A stretch of 64,000 nucleotides of DNA, from positions 539,122,315-539,186,314 of the forward strand of contig CM077115.1 in NCBI GenBank assembly GCA_039619475.1, read 5' to 3'. This document shows positions 1 through 10,065 of this stretch, piece by piece. The first letter of the stretch is position 1. Each line of letters begins with the position of its first letter. Origin of the DNA: Icerya purchasi. Its lineage: Eukaryota > Arthropoda > Insecta > Hemiptera > Monophlebidae. The translations under genes and the position numbers were made by a program. Under the pieces are notes generated by a model. The model searched no databases. It had not been told where the DNA came from and saw nothing but the letters and a program-made list of their open reading frames with translations.

Positions 1-1045
1 GCAACTGTCTAAAATTCAAATGGCCAATTACTATTAGGAGGAGACAGAAATATTTTCGTCGAACACTTTTTATCGTATCCAAAAAAAGTAAGAAAACATA
101 CTTCTTCCATAGTTCTGTGTTTGGATTACTAGTTTATTTCAAAAGGAGAGAATGGTGGTTTCATTTGATTCCGATGTTTTTTTTTCTCTGGAGCGATTCA
201 ACATGTTCTCTTTCCGATTTCGATTTAGTTTTTTTGGTTCGTTTAGTATTTTATGACAGCGTAAACAATATGGCGTTTATTCCGAACAGATTTAATAATT
301 TGCTATCGGGAATATTAAAATCCTTACTCAACTACTGTAGTTTGATATTGCGGTAATAAATTAATTTTAATAAAAAATCTCGAGACAGAGTGGTTGAAAA
401 AAGGTATGATTGAAAATGATGTTCTCTTAAATGTGTAACTATGGGATATCACCGTGTGAATAACTCGGGCCCTTCAAAACGATGGCTGTGTGTGCTGTTT
501 AGTATTGAACAAAACTTTTTATTAGATCACGACCGACAGGTTATAGAAAGATCGATAATTTTCAGCTAAATGTGAAACGCGAAGACTATTTTCTGTTGGA
601 CGGTGATAAACATGTTTCACCCAAAAGAGAGAGAAAGAATCTGTACACAGATACAATTCCAGATAAAACAAAACATTTTTTATGAATTTCCAAGTACAGA
701 TGTAAACGGGCATTAATTCACGGGCGAAGCCGTGGGGCATAGCTAATAGAAATATAAAAGCAATATAAATGAAGTTTTTCGGTGAACAAAAACGCTTATT
801 CTACTAATATTCAATGCTCTTAATCTTCGAAATTTAATTGTTAAAATAAAAGTTATACGTAAAAAAAAATAGAATTAACAGACGTACAAAGCAATAATTA
901 TTATCATATCAGTCATATAATAAATAAAACAAGTTTAAAAACAATGTATACTTACTTTAGAGATTGGGAAAATCTCAACACCTGTTGAAGAATGAACCGA
1001 AAGCATAAAATAACTTAAAATATATCTCATCAGCATACGAGCCGA
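1..1045. other. AT-rich stretch without a recognisable gene
   Basis: No reading frame here shows a motif I recognise; the short open frames have the composition of chance ORFs in AT-rich DNA. The only marked element is a GC-rich block at about 715-745 (see the next entry). The stretch ends where the inverted-end repeat copy A begins. Confidence 0.5.
522..745 (-). repeat. Repeat fragment with a GCCCCACGGCTTCGCCCG end motif
   Basis: Read on the minus strand, this starts with a GC-rich tract (ATGCCCCACGGCTTCGCCCG) that stands out from the AT-rich surroundings. I recall the same tract at the ends of interspersed repeats in many arthropod genomes, but I cannot name the family. The open frame across it has no protein motif. 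The lower boundary is a guess. Confidence 0.3.
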
Positions 1046-1118
1046 TCAATCTCAGGAAAGCGAGCCAAATCAGAACGCTGTATTTAATGACGAATGATAT
1101 TTCTTTATCTTATCATTG

Positions 1119-1499
1119 TTTTCGCAATAGCCTATTTGCTAGAGCGCTTGACGTCCGTTACGGTGATCATGGGTTCGGTCCCGGGTGACGACAGAACTTA
1201 TTACAAAGAATTAAATAAAATTAAAATATTCGCTAATAATCAATCACGTGGAAGGCAATGGCGAACCACCGCGTATAATATGCGCGCTAGGTCAGTACAC
1301 AGCAGACATAAATAGGACTGAATATGTATAACGATGTAAATCAAACGATTACTAATCAGTTCCGAATGTAGTCTCGCGTGTTGTGTACACCTTCGTTGCA
1401 TATAATAATTACCTGGTACACTACCTATATCAGTACAGCTAAAAATGTCAGAATAGGTTGCGCCAACGCGCTATGTAGCGTACGCCACCTAAAGAAGAT
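1119..1499 (+). mobile_element. tRNA-derived SINE (copy 1)
   Basis: The insert interrupts copy A between two copies of ATCATTGTTTT, a plausible target-site duplication, because copy B runs straight through this point. Its head carries a Pol III B box (GGTTCGGTCCC near 1170) and a degenerate A box (TAGCCTATTTGC) at tRNA-like spacing. A second copy lies at about 27290-27486 on the minus strand with better boxes, and the two share internal blocks (GTACACAGCAG; CAGTTCC.AATGTAGTC). The length, about 370 bp, is in the SINE range. Confidence 0.65.
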
Positions 1500-1637
1500 C
1501 ATTGTTTTTATTTTCGTTTCTCGTGTAGCGGCAAATTTTTAATTGTATTAATAAAAGCTAATGAACGAATTCGAAACGTATAATGGAAAGTTTGAAATGT
1601 TGTAAGTGTTTTATGCAATTATCGCATAAGGGATATT

Positions 1638-1651
1638 GAATTCGGCACGAG
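1638..1651. other. 14-bp match to a cDNA-cloning adaptor
   Basis: The string GAATTCGGCACGAG is identical to the EcoRI adaptor long used in lambda cDNA libraries. It lies inside copy A at a point I could not align to copies B or C. It may be chance or an assembly or library artefact; nothing biological is claimed. Confidence 0.35.
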
Positions 1652-1991
1652 AAAAATTGTTTTGCTCCAAAATGAACATAATTAGAAACAATTACAAAAT
1701 AATATACAATAAATAAACAAGTTTTACTCGTGAAACATAATCGTTAGTTTTCAAAATTCATTCATTTTCCTTAAATGTTAATAACTAAACTATTTTCTTT
1801 ATAAACTATATGCAGTATTCTTGAATCACAACATTATTCTTAAAATTGACGATGTTAAACTCACTCTTCCAATCGGACCTACATATAGAAATAAACTGCT
1901 AATTCTTAATAAATATAGGAAATTAAAATTATGATACATTCCGGTAGGAATTAAGACCTCAGAGTTTGCGAGTAATATTGAAGAATATAAC

Positions 1992-2579
1992 TGTTGTCGA
2001 TAAAATTTTTTATTTTCTTCATATCGTTATTTTCTTTACTCGTGTGTAAATATGTTCCGTATTATTTTTAGTTATTAAATTCGTGCACTAGCGCCGCTTT
2101 GAACGATCGGCCATTTTTCTAAGGGATGGCGTCGGTCTTTGTTTAGACGGCATGGTAATTTTTTTGTTTGGGTCAGGCAGTTAGTCTACTGCAGGGGTAG
2201 TTGCGGATGTTGCGCGTGTGAGATTCTAGCGACGGCCTTTGTGCGTGTTTTGGTCGCGTAGATGTGTATGCACGTGGTGGTGCTATATTTCCGTTTTCAA
2301 TTTTGTAAATTAAATCGTGTGAACGTTTAGTTAAAGTCGTTCTTTGGTATTATTTGTTCGTTATTTTCGTGAGTTCTTGTTTTTGTTTCTCCGTATCGAT
2401 ATTTTGTTTTGTGACCCGGCGCGCATCGAGGGTTTTTACAAATTATTTTTGGGATTGACTACTTTCGAATATATCGCGTAAAAACTATTTGAGTTTAATT
2501 ATTTCGGTTTTATTTTTTTTTATTTGAATTTTACTTACAAAGATATATATATTTTTTTTTAATTATTTTATTTACAACA
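1992..2579 (+). repeat. 5' LTR of the RT-less gypsy-type element
   Basis: A 588-bp terminal repeat, nearly identical to 5293-5875, with 5-bp inverted ends TGTTG/CAACA. No convincing primer-binding site follows directly; the nearest TGG is about 9 bp inside. A diverged solo copy lies at 28350-28958. Confidence 0.85.
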
Positions 2580-2626
2580 ATTCAGAAGTGGTATATGTTC
2601 GGTGTTATTCGCTGTGTGTGAGCAAT

Positions 2627-3589
2627 ATGTCCGACGACCAAGAGAGGCCCGCGAACCACGAGTTACCTCGTCAAGAAAATTCTGACACCCCTGTGATTTC
2701 CGCCATCGATATAGCAGGATTAACATCAGCTCTTACAAATGTTTTTACGAGACTCGCATCGATCGGCACATTGGGAGCGCCTGTAAGGGATGTCCCTTTA
2801 TTTAGTGGAGAAGACCCGGAACAAGATATTGGGCAATGGATTGAAACCATTGAACAAGTTTGCGATGAACAACAGTTGACCGAGTCACAGAAATTGGATT
2901 TCGCGAGAGACAAGTTACAAAGAGCCGCGTCCGATTGGTATTTTAGTCTACAAAGGGAGTTAAATACTTGGGAGAACTTCGTCGACAAAATAATTCAAAC
3001 TTTCAGTGTCCGAGTCTCGATTATAACGAAACTGGATAAAATGCGGAAACGTGTACGGTCAGTCGATGAATCGGTAAGCGCTTACGTAATGTCAAAATTT
3101 CGATTGTGTACCGATTGCGGACTGCCGGAACAAGATACACTGGAAGAAATAATTATTGGATTGCGTCCCGTCGATTTGTCCGAATATGTAGCATTGAGCC
3201 GACCGAAATCATTAAATGACTTATTGGACGTCATTAGATACCGGGAACGAGTGACCATCTGCCCAAAATCGAGTAGCAGATCTTCAATTATGAACCAAAC
3301 GGGTCCGTTCGTCAACAGTTCTCTAGATGGAAGAGAAGCAGCTACAGCTATTTCGAAGGTAACGTGTTTTGGATGTGGACAAAAGGGGCATTACCGCAGA
3401 GATTGTCCGAGCAATAATTCGCGATGGAACCAGCGGAACAATCAACAATTAATTCGGCATCCATCGTCGTCTGGAGGCCTGTCTGGTCATAAAATCGATG
3501 TGCGTATCAATTTTATTACCGTTCAAGCGTTAGTTGATACAGGATGTACACACTCGACCATCAACGGTAGAAACCGCTCGAAAAGCTAA
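2627..3589 (+). CDS. gag: Gag with N-terminal part of the aspartic protease
   Basis: Gag packages element RNA into a particle, and the retroviral-type protease domain would mature it. I start at the ATG at 2627 (MSDDQERP...); the open frame extends about 13 codons upstream, but without an ATG. The middle of the protein has the tryptophan- and leucine-patterned gypsy Gag region (motifs FSGEDPEQDIGQW, FVDKIIQTF, YRERV). A CCHC zinc knuckle follows at about residues 247-260 (CFGCGQKGHYRRDC, spacing C-2-C-4-H-4-C). The protease active-site triad D-T-G is at about residue 304. The frame then fails soon after the active site; the rest of the protease lies in another frame (next entry). This is a Ty3/gypsy-type Gag, not known to be functional. 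Confidence 0.8.
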   Translation: MSDDQERPANHELPRQENSDTPVISAIDIAGLTSALTNVFTRLASIGTLGAPVRDVPLFSGEDPEQDIGQWIETIEQVCDEQQLTESQKLDFARDKLQRAASDWYFSLQRELNTWENFVDKIIQTFSVRVSIITKLDKMRKRVRSVDESVSAYVMSKFRLCTDCGLPEQDTLEEIIIGLRPVDLSEYVALSRPKSLNDLLDVIRYRERVTICPKSSSRSSIMNQTGPFVNSSLDGREAATAISKVTCFGCGQKGHYRRDCPSNNSRWNQRNNQQLIRHPSSSGGLSGHKIDVRINFITVQALVDTGCTHSTINGRNRSKS

Positions 3590-3788
3590 TGTCGCCTATT
3601 CAAAATCTGACGTCCGCGTATCAGGTTTTGGATCGTTTCAAAGTCTGCCAGTTGCCGGTCGTGGTGACGTAAACTTAGAACTCGTAACCGTTAAACATCG
3701 CTGCCCCATACTTATTGTTGAAAATAAACATCAACCGTATGACACGGTACTAGGACTAGACGTTTTAGATTGCGGCAAATTCGTTTAG
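3568..3788 (+). pseudogene. Protease C-terminal part, frameshifted from gag
   Basis: This is in a different frame from gag and continues the same protease: the flap and C-terminal hallmark appear as VLGLDVLDCGKF near its end, equivalent to the (I/V)LG.D.L motif of retroviral-type proteases. The frame open here starts upstream of 3568 and overlaps gag, so either a single-base indel near 3565-3575 or a programmed shift joins the two. It ends at a TAG at 3786-3788, and the following acidic ORF is in the same frame after that stop. Confidence 0.65.
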
Positions 3789-3842
3789 TCAGGCGGATCG
3801 GGCGAAATAAAAATTACACCCAACCGGAAACCTGTTAGTCGA

Positions 3843-4976
3843 ATGTTGCCACAGTTAACCACGATCGCTTCGCCGGAGATGAGAGAAATGGACCAACCGT
3901 GTCGACAGCAATCCGTCATGTTTAGTTCGCTAGGCCAAGATCAGTCCTTATTTCAAACTTTCGTCCGCAGTGATCTGCAGATTGGTGAGTCGATCTCACA
4001 TTTAGCTGATCAAATTCTAGCGACCGCAGTTGCTGTCAACGAGATCGATAGTTTTAACGTCTTCGAGGATTCCGGCAAAAATCGACTGACAAATTTGATC
4101 GAGAATAAAGACGCGCTTGCCGAGGAAGCTAAATTCAACGAGAAGATGGACGAGGTCGCGGAAAACGTCAGTAAAGACGCGGAAGAAGTGGATCATCTGG
4201 CGTCGTCGAAAATTGGTGAGTTTGAAATCGCGAAGATCAACCCTGAAAACTCGTATCATAATTTCGCCGAGTCGACAATGGACACATCCTTAGAATCTAT
4301 GATATATAAAGGAGGTAGCGATAATCAAAAAGAAGACGACAGTGAACGATACCGTGATGATCAGATGCAACATCACACTCCGGCTCTTCATAAATTGGAT
4401 TCTATCGAAGAATCGCTCGTGAGCGACTTTGACGCTGAGATACCGTACGAACACGATTGTTCGCAAATTAACGCTGAAGATCCAATTACCGAACATAACT
4501 ACATCGACCTGAAATCGCGAACGCTAGTTAATTCTGATACGTCGTCTATTAAACCAGAATTGCCCAGTGGAATGGAAATGAAACCGAATTTACTAAGTGG
4601 CAAGTTAAATTCCGTGATTGTCAACGATCCTTACCGGTCAGTGTTTTACACCAAAATGTCAGAATTAAATTTTAAACGAAATGAAGTCAGCAACGGTTCA
4701 GTTGATGCAGTTAATAAAGAATCGGATTTAGAATTAAAGAAAGAAGAAAAGAAGCCGTTAGCGGGTGATAATTTGGTGACCAGCGATCAGGATTCGACCT
4801 ATCCGTCGTTGTCAGAACAAACGCACATCAATAGCTCCGGCATTACTGCTAACATCGTCGTCGGAAAACAACGACCATCAAACGAGGAGGACAAAGAACT
4901 AATCAAAGAGGCTGACATCCGAAGACGTGAACGAGCTCGAAGATTTCCACAACGATATGGAGACTCCATTACTTAA
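3843..4976 (+). CDS. Acidic ORF of unknown function in the pol position
   Basis: This 377-residue frame has no RT, RNase H or integrase motif. It is rich in Asp, Glu, Ser and Asn throughout, looks largely disordered, and ends in a short basic tail (RRRERARRFPQRYG). It is in the same frame as the protease remnant, separated by one stop and 18 codons, so an older version may have been one protease-acidic polyprotein. Its length and freedom from stops suggest it was maintained until recently. It could be a replaced pol region or an acquired sequence. The methionine at 3843 is only the first in frame after the stop. Confidence 0.5.
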   Translation: MLPQLTTIASPEMREMDQPCRQQSVMFSSLGQDQSLFQTFVRSDLQIGESISHLADQILATAVAVNEIDSFNVFEDSGKNRLTNLIENKDALAEEAKFNEKMDEVAENVSKDAEEVDHLASSKIGEFEIAKINPENSYHNFAESTMDTSLESMIYKGGSDNQKEDDSERYRDDQMQHHTPALHKLDSIEESLVSDFDAEIPYEHDCSQINAEDPITEHNYIDLKSRTLVNSDTSSIKPELPSGMEMKPNLLSGKLNSVIVNDPYRSVFYTKMSELNFKRNEVSNGSVDAVNKESDLELKKEEKKPLAGDNLVTSDQDSTYPSLSEQTHINSSGITANIVVGKQRPSNEEDKELIKEADIRRRERARRFPQRYGDSIT

Positions 4977-5292
4977 CCGCAACAGGATGTTCTCAGGTTT
5001 TCTGCTGTATAACTTTTTTTGTTCTGTTAAAAATGTATGTCTTTTTTATTGTCCATTTTATCATGAGAATCGAGTCTATCCGTCTAGTTTACAAGCATGT
5101 ATTAATATCGAAAATTAATCGTTAAGTTTTGATTCTACTTTTCCCTTATTATTTAGATCCTAACTGTTACTCTCTCGTTCGTTTTTCTATATCTCCCTTT
5201 AGCTAATCCAACCATTATTCTTGTTAACCGTCCCTGTAAGATCTACTCCGTAAATTCAAACGAGGGCGTTTGCGGTCAGAATGTGCCGAGAA

Positions 5293-5875
5293 TGTTGTCG
5301 ATAAAATTTTTTATTTTCTTCATATCGTTATTTTCTGTACTCGTGTGTAAATATGTTCCGTATTATTTTTAGTTATTAAATTCGTGCACTAGCGCCGCTT
5401 TGAACGATCGGCCATTTTTCTAAGGGATGGCGTCGGTCTTTGTTTAGACGGCATGGTAATGTTTTTGTTTGGGTCAGGCAGTCAGTCTACTGCAGGTAGT
5501 TGCGGATGTTGCGCGTGTGAGATTCTAGCGACGGCCTTTGTGCGTGTTTTGGTCGCGTAGATGTGTATGCACGTGGTGCTATATTTCCGTTTTCTATTTT
5601 GTAAATTAAATCGTGTGAACGTTTAGTTAAAGTCGTTCTTTGGTATTATTTGTTCGTTATTTTCGTGAGTTCTTGTTTTTGTTTCTCCGTATCGATATTT
5701 TGTTTTGTGACCCGGCGCGCATCGGGGGTCTTTACAAATTATTTTTGGGATTGACTACTTTCGAATATATCGCGTAAAAACTATTTGAGTTTAATTATTT
5801 CGGTTTTACTTTTTTTTATTTGAATTTTACTTACAAAGATATATATATTTTTTTTTAATTATTTTATTTACAACA
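5293..5875 (+). repeat. 3' LTR of the RT-less gypsy-type element
   Basis: A 583-bp partner of the 5' LTR, ending CAACA and followed by the ATAAC duplication. The sequence just before it (GTGCCGAGAA) is only weakly purine-rich, so the polypurine tract is unclear. Confidence 0.85.
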
Positions 5876-6059
5876 ATAACGTTACGAAAAAAATGTATTT
5901 TTCTACGTTTAATGAACTATTTTTTTAATGTAGATATGTGAGTTTTTATCGGAATTAAACATTGATATGGCAGACTTGAGGACAAGAACGGTGGAAAAAA
6001 ACTAATAACTTTACAGAATAAGTTTATTTGATTTTATTAAAAAATTCTCGAATCCATTG

Positions 6060-6296
6060 AAGAAACATTACTTTTTGGGGGAGGGGGGCTCGTCAACCAG
6101 GGACCTCACCCAAAAACAATAGGAAGAAGAGTTAACTAATTAAAACTTGATTCGATCGGAAATGGCAGAAATAAAGGAACCAACGGCAAGAACAACAGAC
6201 ACTGAGACAGAAAGGATACGGGATATAGGAAGCACAGTAGGGAGCAGGAAGCCTTGACTTTAAAAGGAGTAAATAAAAGGAAGAAGAAACATTACT
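6060..6296. mobile_element. 211-bp insertion flanked by a 13-bp duplication
   Basis: AAGAAACATTACT occurs at 6060-6072 and again at 6284-6296, while copy C has the site once (near 30325). The inserted body begins with a T/G-rich run and has no ORF. Copy B (about 14130-14210) contains the right part of the same insert, so it entered before A and B separated but after they split from C. A 13-bp duplication suggests target-primed (LINE/SINE-type) insertion. Confidence 0.6.
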
Positions 6297-7299
6297 TGTA
6301 AACTATGATTATTCATTTATTAATACTATGTTCATTAAACGTGTTTTTCTGCAGTTATTTATGTTATAAAAATATAAGATTTTTAAATAACCTGTATTAG
6401 TACTTAAAATTTATGATTGTTGATGATAAACACTCATTTAGTTTGGTTTTTTTTAATAGAATGTGCAAGTGTGTAATGGCAAAATTTAAACAGCTAAGAT
6501 GTTCTATCAGTACGAAAAACAATATTTTTTCAATTCTATTAATTTTATACACAAACTAGCGGACCCGGCAGACATTATCCTATCTGAAGGTTGGCTCGTT
6601 TGTTATTAGCGGATTGAGGAAACGTTTTTTCAATATTCTACTTAAAATTTAATGAAATCGTAAAATGAGAGCCTACACAGCTGGAATTTTCATTGAGTGT
6701 CATATAATAACAGTTAGATGATAGTAAAAGATGGTGGCCAGTCGTTTTTTTTATTTTTTTTTTGCTACTTGTGGTGGTACGCTACAACCTTAGAGATGAT
6801 GTGAAAACACAAAAATAATTTAATGGTGTAATGTTTATTGTTGGTAAAACTGTGCGATCTCAAAAGAAAGGAAATTCAAGGAAACTTGTTATGATAAAAT
6901 AGAAATACAATTTTGTATTATTTCGTTACAAAATCTAATTTCATTCTATCCTAAGAGAAATTGTTTAGTTTTCCTTTATTCTCCCTTGGGTTCCTTCGGA
7001 CTTCAAATTATTTCACTTAGTAAATTTTCATAACGACTGCAGCGTTCACATATATTTATTAAAAAAAAAAAAAAAAAAAAAGAAGTACACGAACACGTCA
7101 ATCAAAAAAGTGAAATTTAGATTAAAATATCTGAAAACCTAAAACCGCTGCAAGAGTAACATATATGACAGGAATATGTTAAATTTAATTCTTTTTAAAA
7201 TAAGATATTAACAATATTTATTTTTTAAAATGCAATGGTGAAATTTTATTTTTTTGTATCAGAATCTAAGCAATGATATATATAAAGTCACCGTTGACC

Positions 7300-8120
7300 A
7301 TCACTCTAAACATTTCAGAATTCGTACGCTAAAATTTTTTTTCAAAATTTGGGCCCTTTAATTTTAAAACTTTGGGAGTATCGTATTTTTCCTATATTCT
7401 AGTGATTAAAATGCACTATTTAAAAAAAAAAATAGTGACCTCCCCGCTATCATATTGAAAGACCTGTGGATTTCTTTTTAGTTTCTAGTCTTTCCGCTTT
7501 AAGCGTGTATTTTTCCAAATTTCGATCCCTAAATTTCAAAATTTTTCGAATTTTGTATTTTCCTCGTATTCTACAGACCTTAGTATTCAGTTTAAATAGA
7601 AAATCAGTTGCATAATTCATGCAGAACCGGTTGTGGAATTTTTTTCTTAAAACTTATTTTTCAAATTTTTCAAAATTTGGCCTCTTTAATTTTAAAATTT
7701 TGATACTCTCGTATTTTTCCTATATTCTACTAATGGAAATACGTCATTAAAAAAAAAAGAGTGACCCTCCAGCTATCATGGAAAGAGCTGTGGACTTTTG
7801 CTTACCGTTTCAAGCGTATATTTTCCAAAATGTTGGACCCTAAATATCAAAATTTTTCGAATTTTATATTTTTCTCGTATTCTGGAAGTATGCAGTTAAA
7901 AAAAAAAAAGTCTATACCATAACTCATACAGAACTGGCTGTGAAATTTCTTTTAATTTTTGTTTTTAAGACTCGATTTTTACATTTTTTAAAATTTTGAG
8001 GGTTTTATAATTTTTTTATGATCTCACGAAGAAAATTCGTTTGATTGAAAAAAAAAATTAACTCTCAAGCTACTATAAAACGAACTGTATAATTTTTTTT
8101 TCTTGAAACGTTATAAGATA
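7300..8120 (+). repeat. Degenerate ~155-bp satellite-like repeat
   Basis: Recurring landmarks such as CTGTGGATTTC, TTGTGGAATTTT, GCTGTGGACTTTT and GGCTGTGAAATTTC occur at about 7461, 7630, 7785, 7935 and 8084, spacing 149-169 bp. They alternate with 'TATTTTTCCTATATTCTA' and 'TCAAAATTTTTCGAATTTT' blocks. Alternate units resemble each other most, suggesting a dimeric period of about 310-325 bp. Related sequence in the opposite orientation fills 60960-62260 and 63690-64000. Confidence 0.6.
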
Positions 8121-8699
8121 TTTTTTTGAGTTTCTACGGATAAACCTAAAACAATACTTTGTTGTTTTCTATGTTCGCTTATACGTTCCACTGTTAATTT
8201 AGGTCTGAAACGCAACGGGCATTTAGCAGTCGATGTGATAGGCGTCTTTTTATATATAGCCTTTCTACAGAATTTTAAATTTTTCTTTTCTTGCTAAGAT
8301 AAATAATAAATCGCAATTACGACTGAAATATATATAAAATTGTCATTCACCGTACAAATGTGAATATTTTCATATGGTATGACCGAAAGTTGCGAAAATA
8401 CCGAACATACATTAGACTACGAATATAAACGGATAATACGCGAGTAACAGACGGGCGGCAAAAAAAAACAAACGTGGACCACCAGTGCAGATTACGAAAG
8501 AGTAGTAGCTCTGGTGTTATCCGGAGACTACTCTAAATATCATAGACTGAACATGTAATAAATGCACCAGTGATAGCAAGAGTAGGGGAACAACAAAAAC
8601 TATTCGAAGGCATTAAAAATCTAAAAATGAAACATCTTGGCTCATAAAATAAGAGAAAATGGTTTGTTTACGATGGCGGTATAAGGAACGATACATTTT

Positions 8700-8960
8700 T
8701 TTCTTCTTCTTCATGCAACCCGATTCGGATGTAACTTAACAAACTTTTCATGGACTCCACTAATTGACGAAATTTATCTCGACTTCTTACGACCTGCAAT
8801 AATTCTTCTACTTTTGTAACTCCAGTTCATGTTTTAATATTTTGCAGCCAAAAAATCCTTCTCCCTCGTCCCCTTTTCCATTCTACCACTCCTATCACTA
8901 TTGTTTAGAGAAGGTGAAATGTTGGTCCTCTCATAAAATGTGCAAAGAAATTTGTTTTTC
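8700..8960 (-). pseudogene. LINE reverse transcriptase C-terminal relic
   Basis: Read on the minus strand, the sequence gives the typical C-terminus of endonuclease-RT LINEs: a GKRGRG-like basic patch, W-x-x-NIK-x-x-T, and an R-D-K-F-R-x-L-V block ending near HEEE. Stops and frame changes interrupt it. It probably belongs to the same broad LINE group as 18491-19490. Only the 3' end is represented. Confidence 0.55.
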
Positions 8961-10065
8961 GTTTTCTAATTATGTCCATTAGTACCGGATTCGTTTTCAT
9001 CAATTGTAGCGCACCGCCGATTTACTGTAGTTGCCTAAGAATTTCGAATTTGAGTGTGAATAACATTTGTCCCGATAGTGGCAAATATTCAAAATTCCGT
9101 TGCAGGACTTTTTATTTCGCTGTAAAAAGCGAACAGAAAACGCTACCTATTATTTTAAACTCTCTGCAATGAGTACAGTAATTAGGCTAGGAATGCGACT
9201 TAGTTGTTTAGATCATGTCATGGAGCTATGATGATTTCAGTAACGCAAAAAGAGATGTAACGGACCGTAAATTATTTATCACACTTATGCCAGAAATTAA
9301 TAAAATCTTATTTAGAATTTATTATCTATCATAATAATCAATTTATTTAAATTTTAATTGAGGAATTTTACGGTTTTGAATGCACTAAAGATCTGATCAC
9401 CACCGATAACACACTGAACTATCGCTTTCAATTTAATTCTTTTTCACAAAAAAATATCCAATATTCAATGCGGAATTTGTTGTTGTTATGAAATCATGTG
9501 ACAGCAGAACTGTCAAACTCAACGTCACATCGTGACACCATTTTTGCCATTTCTTTTTAATGTTATGATTTCTTCGATGGATTTTTCTAAAATATTCTTT
9601 TATACAAACTATGTCCTGACAATTACGAACACAACAAAAAACAACAAAAAAACGGCCAAATCGGTCGAGCCGTTCTCAAATTATGATCTTTTATACATGC
9701 GCTATTGATTTTTTATATATAAATATATATCTGCACTATTGAAGGAGCCTGCCGAAACCCGACGAACGGCAGAATTCACGACTGCCATCTAAATAACACA
9801 TACTGGAATAATTTCTTTACTGTGACGCCATCTGTCGGGGATGTTGGTAATCGGTGGTTTGGCTAGGTGGCCACACTCGATCAATTTTTATTTATTTTAT
9901 AATTTATTTATTTATTTTTTGTGATTTTTCAGTAGTCTACACTGTTCCCCCCAACCCTATAAATAAACTGTCGAAATTTCATAAAAATCGGTTGGATAGT
10001 TTCGGAGTCCATAAAGGACATACAGAACGACATATATTCATTTTTATATATATAAACCATACTTG

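Larger units (their letters stand above)
1987..5880 (+). mobile_element. Gypsy-type LTR element lacking reverse transcriptase, with TSD
   Basis: The complete element runs from 1992 to 5875 between direct repeats ATAAC (1987-1991 and 5876-5880). Its two LTRs start TGTTG and end CAACA. The paralogous repeat copy C reads AATATAACGTTAC without interruption near 30145, exactly where this element sits in copy A, so the insertion and its 5-bp duplication are visible directly. The interior (2.7 kb) encodes Gag, part of an aspartic protease and a further acidic ORF. There is no RT, RNase H or integrase, so it would need enzymes from another element. The LTRs differ by a few substitutions and two 3-bp indels, indicating a fairly recent insertion. 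Confidence 0.85.
6554..10064. mobile_element. 3.5-kb composite repeat insertion in copy A
   Basis: Copies B and C are continuous across this point, so everything between is inserted. It starts CTAGCGGACCCGGCAGAC, a motif I recall at one end of many arthropod repeats. It has two 3'-end-like tracts, AAATCGGTCGAGCCGTTC (near 9655) and AAAATCGGTTGGATAG (near 9983), each followed by AT-rich tails. That implies at least two related elements. Inside lie degenerate satellite-like repeats (7300-8120) and a LINE 3'-end relic (8700-8960). No intact gene is present, and I cannot assign the class. Confidence 0.5.

Noticed and set aside
7061..7081. Long A-run as a possible retroposon tail
   Set aside because: No identifiable element ends there and no flanking duplication was found.
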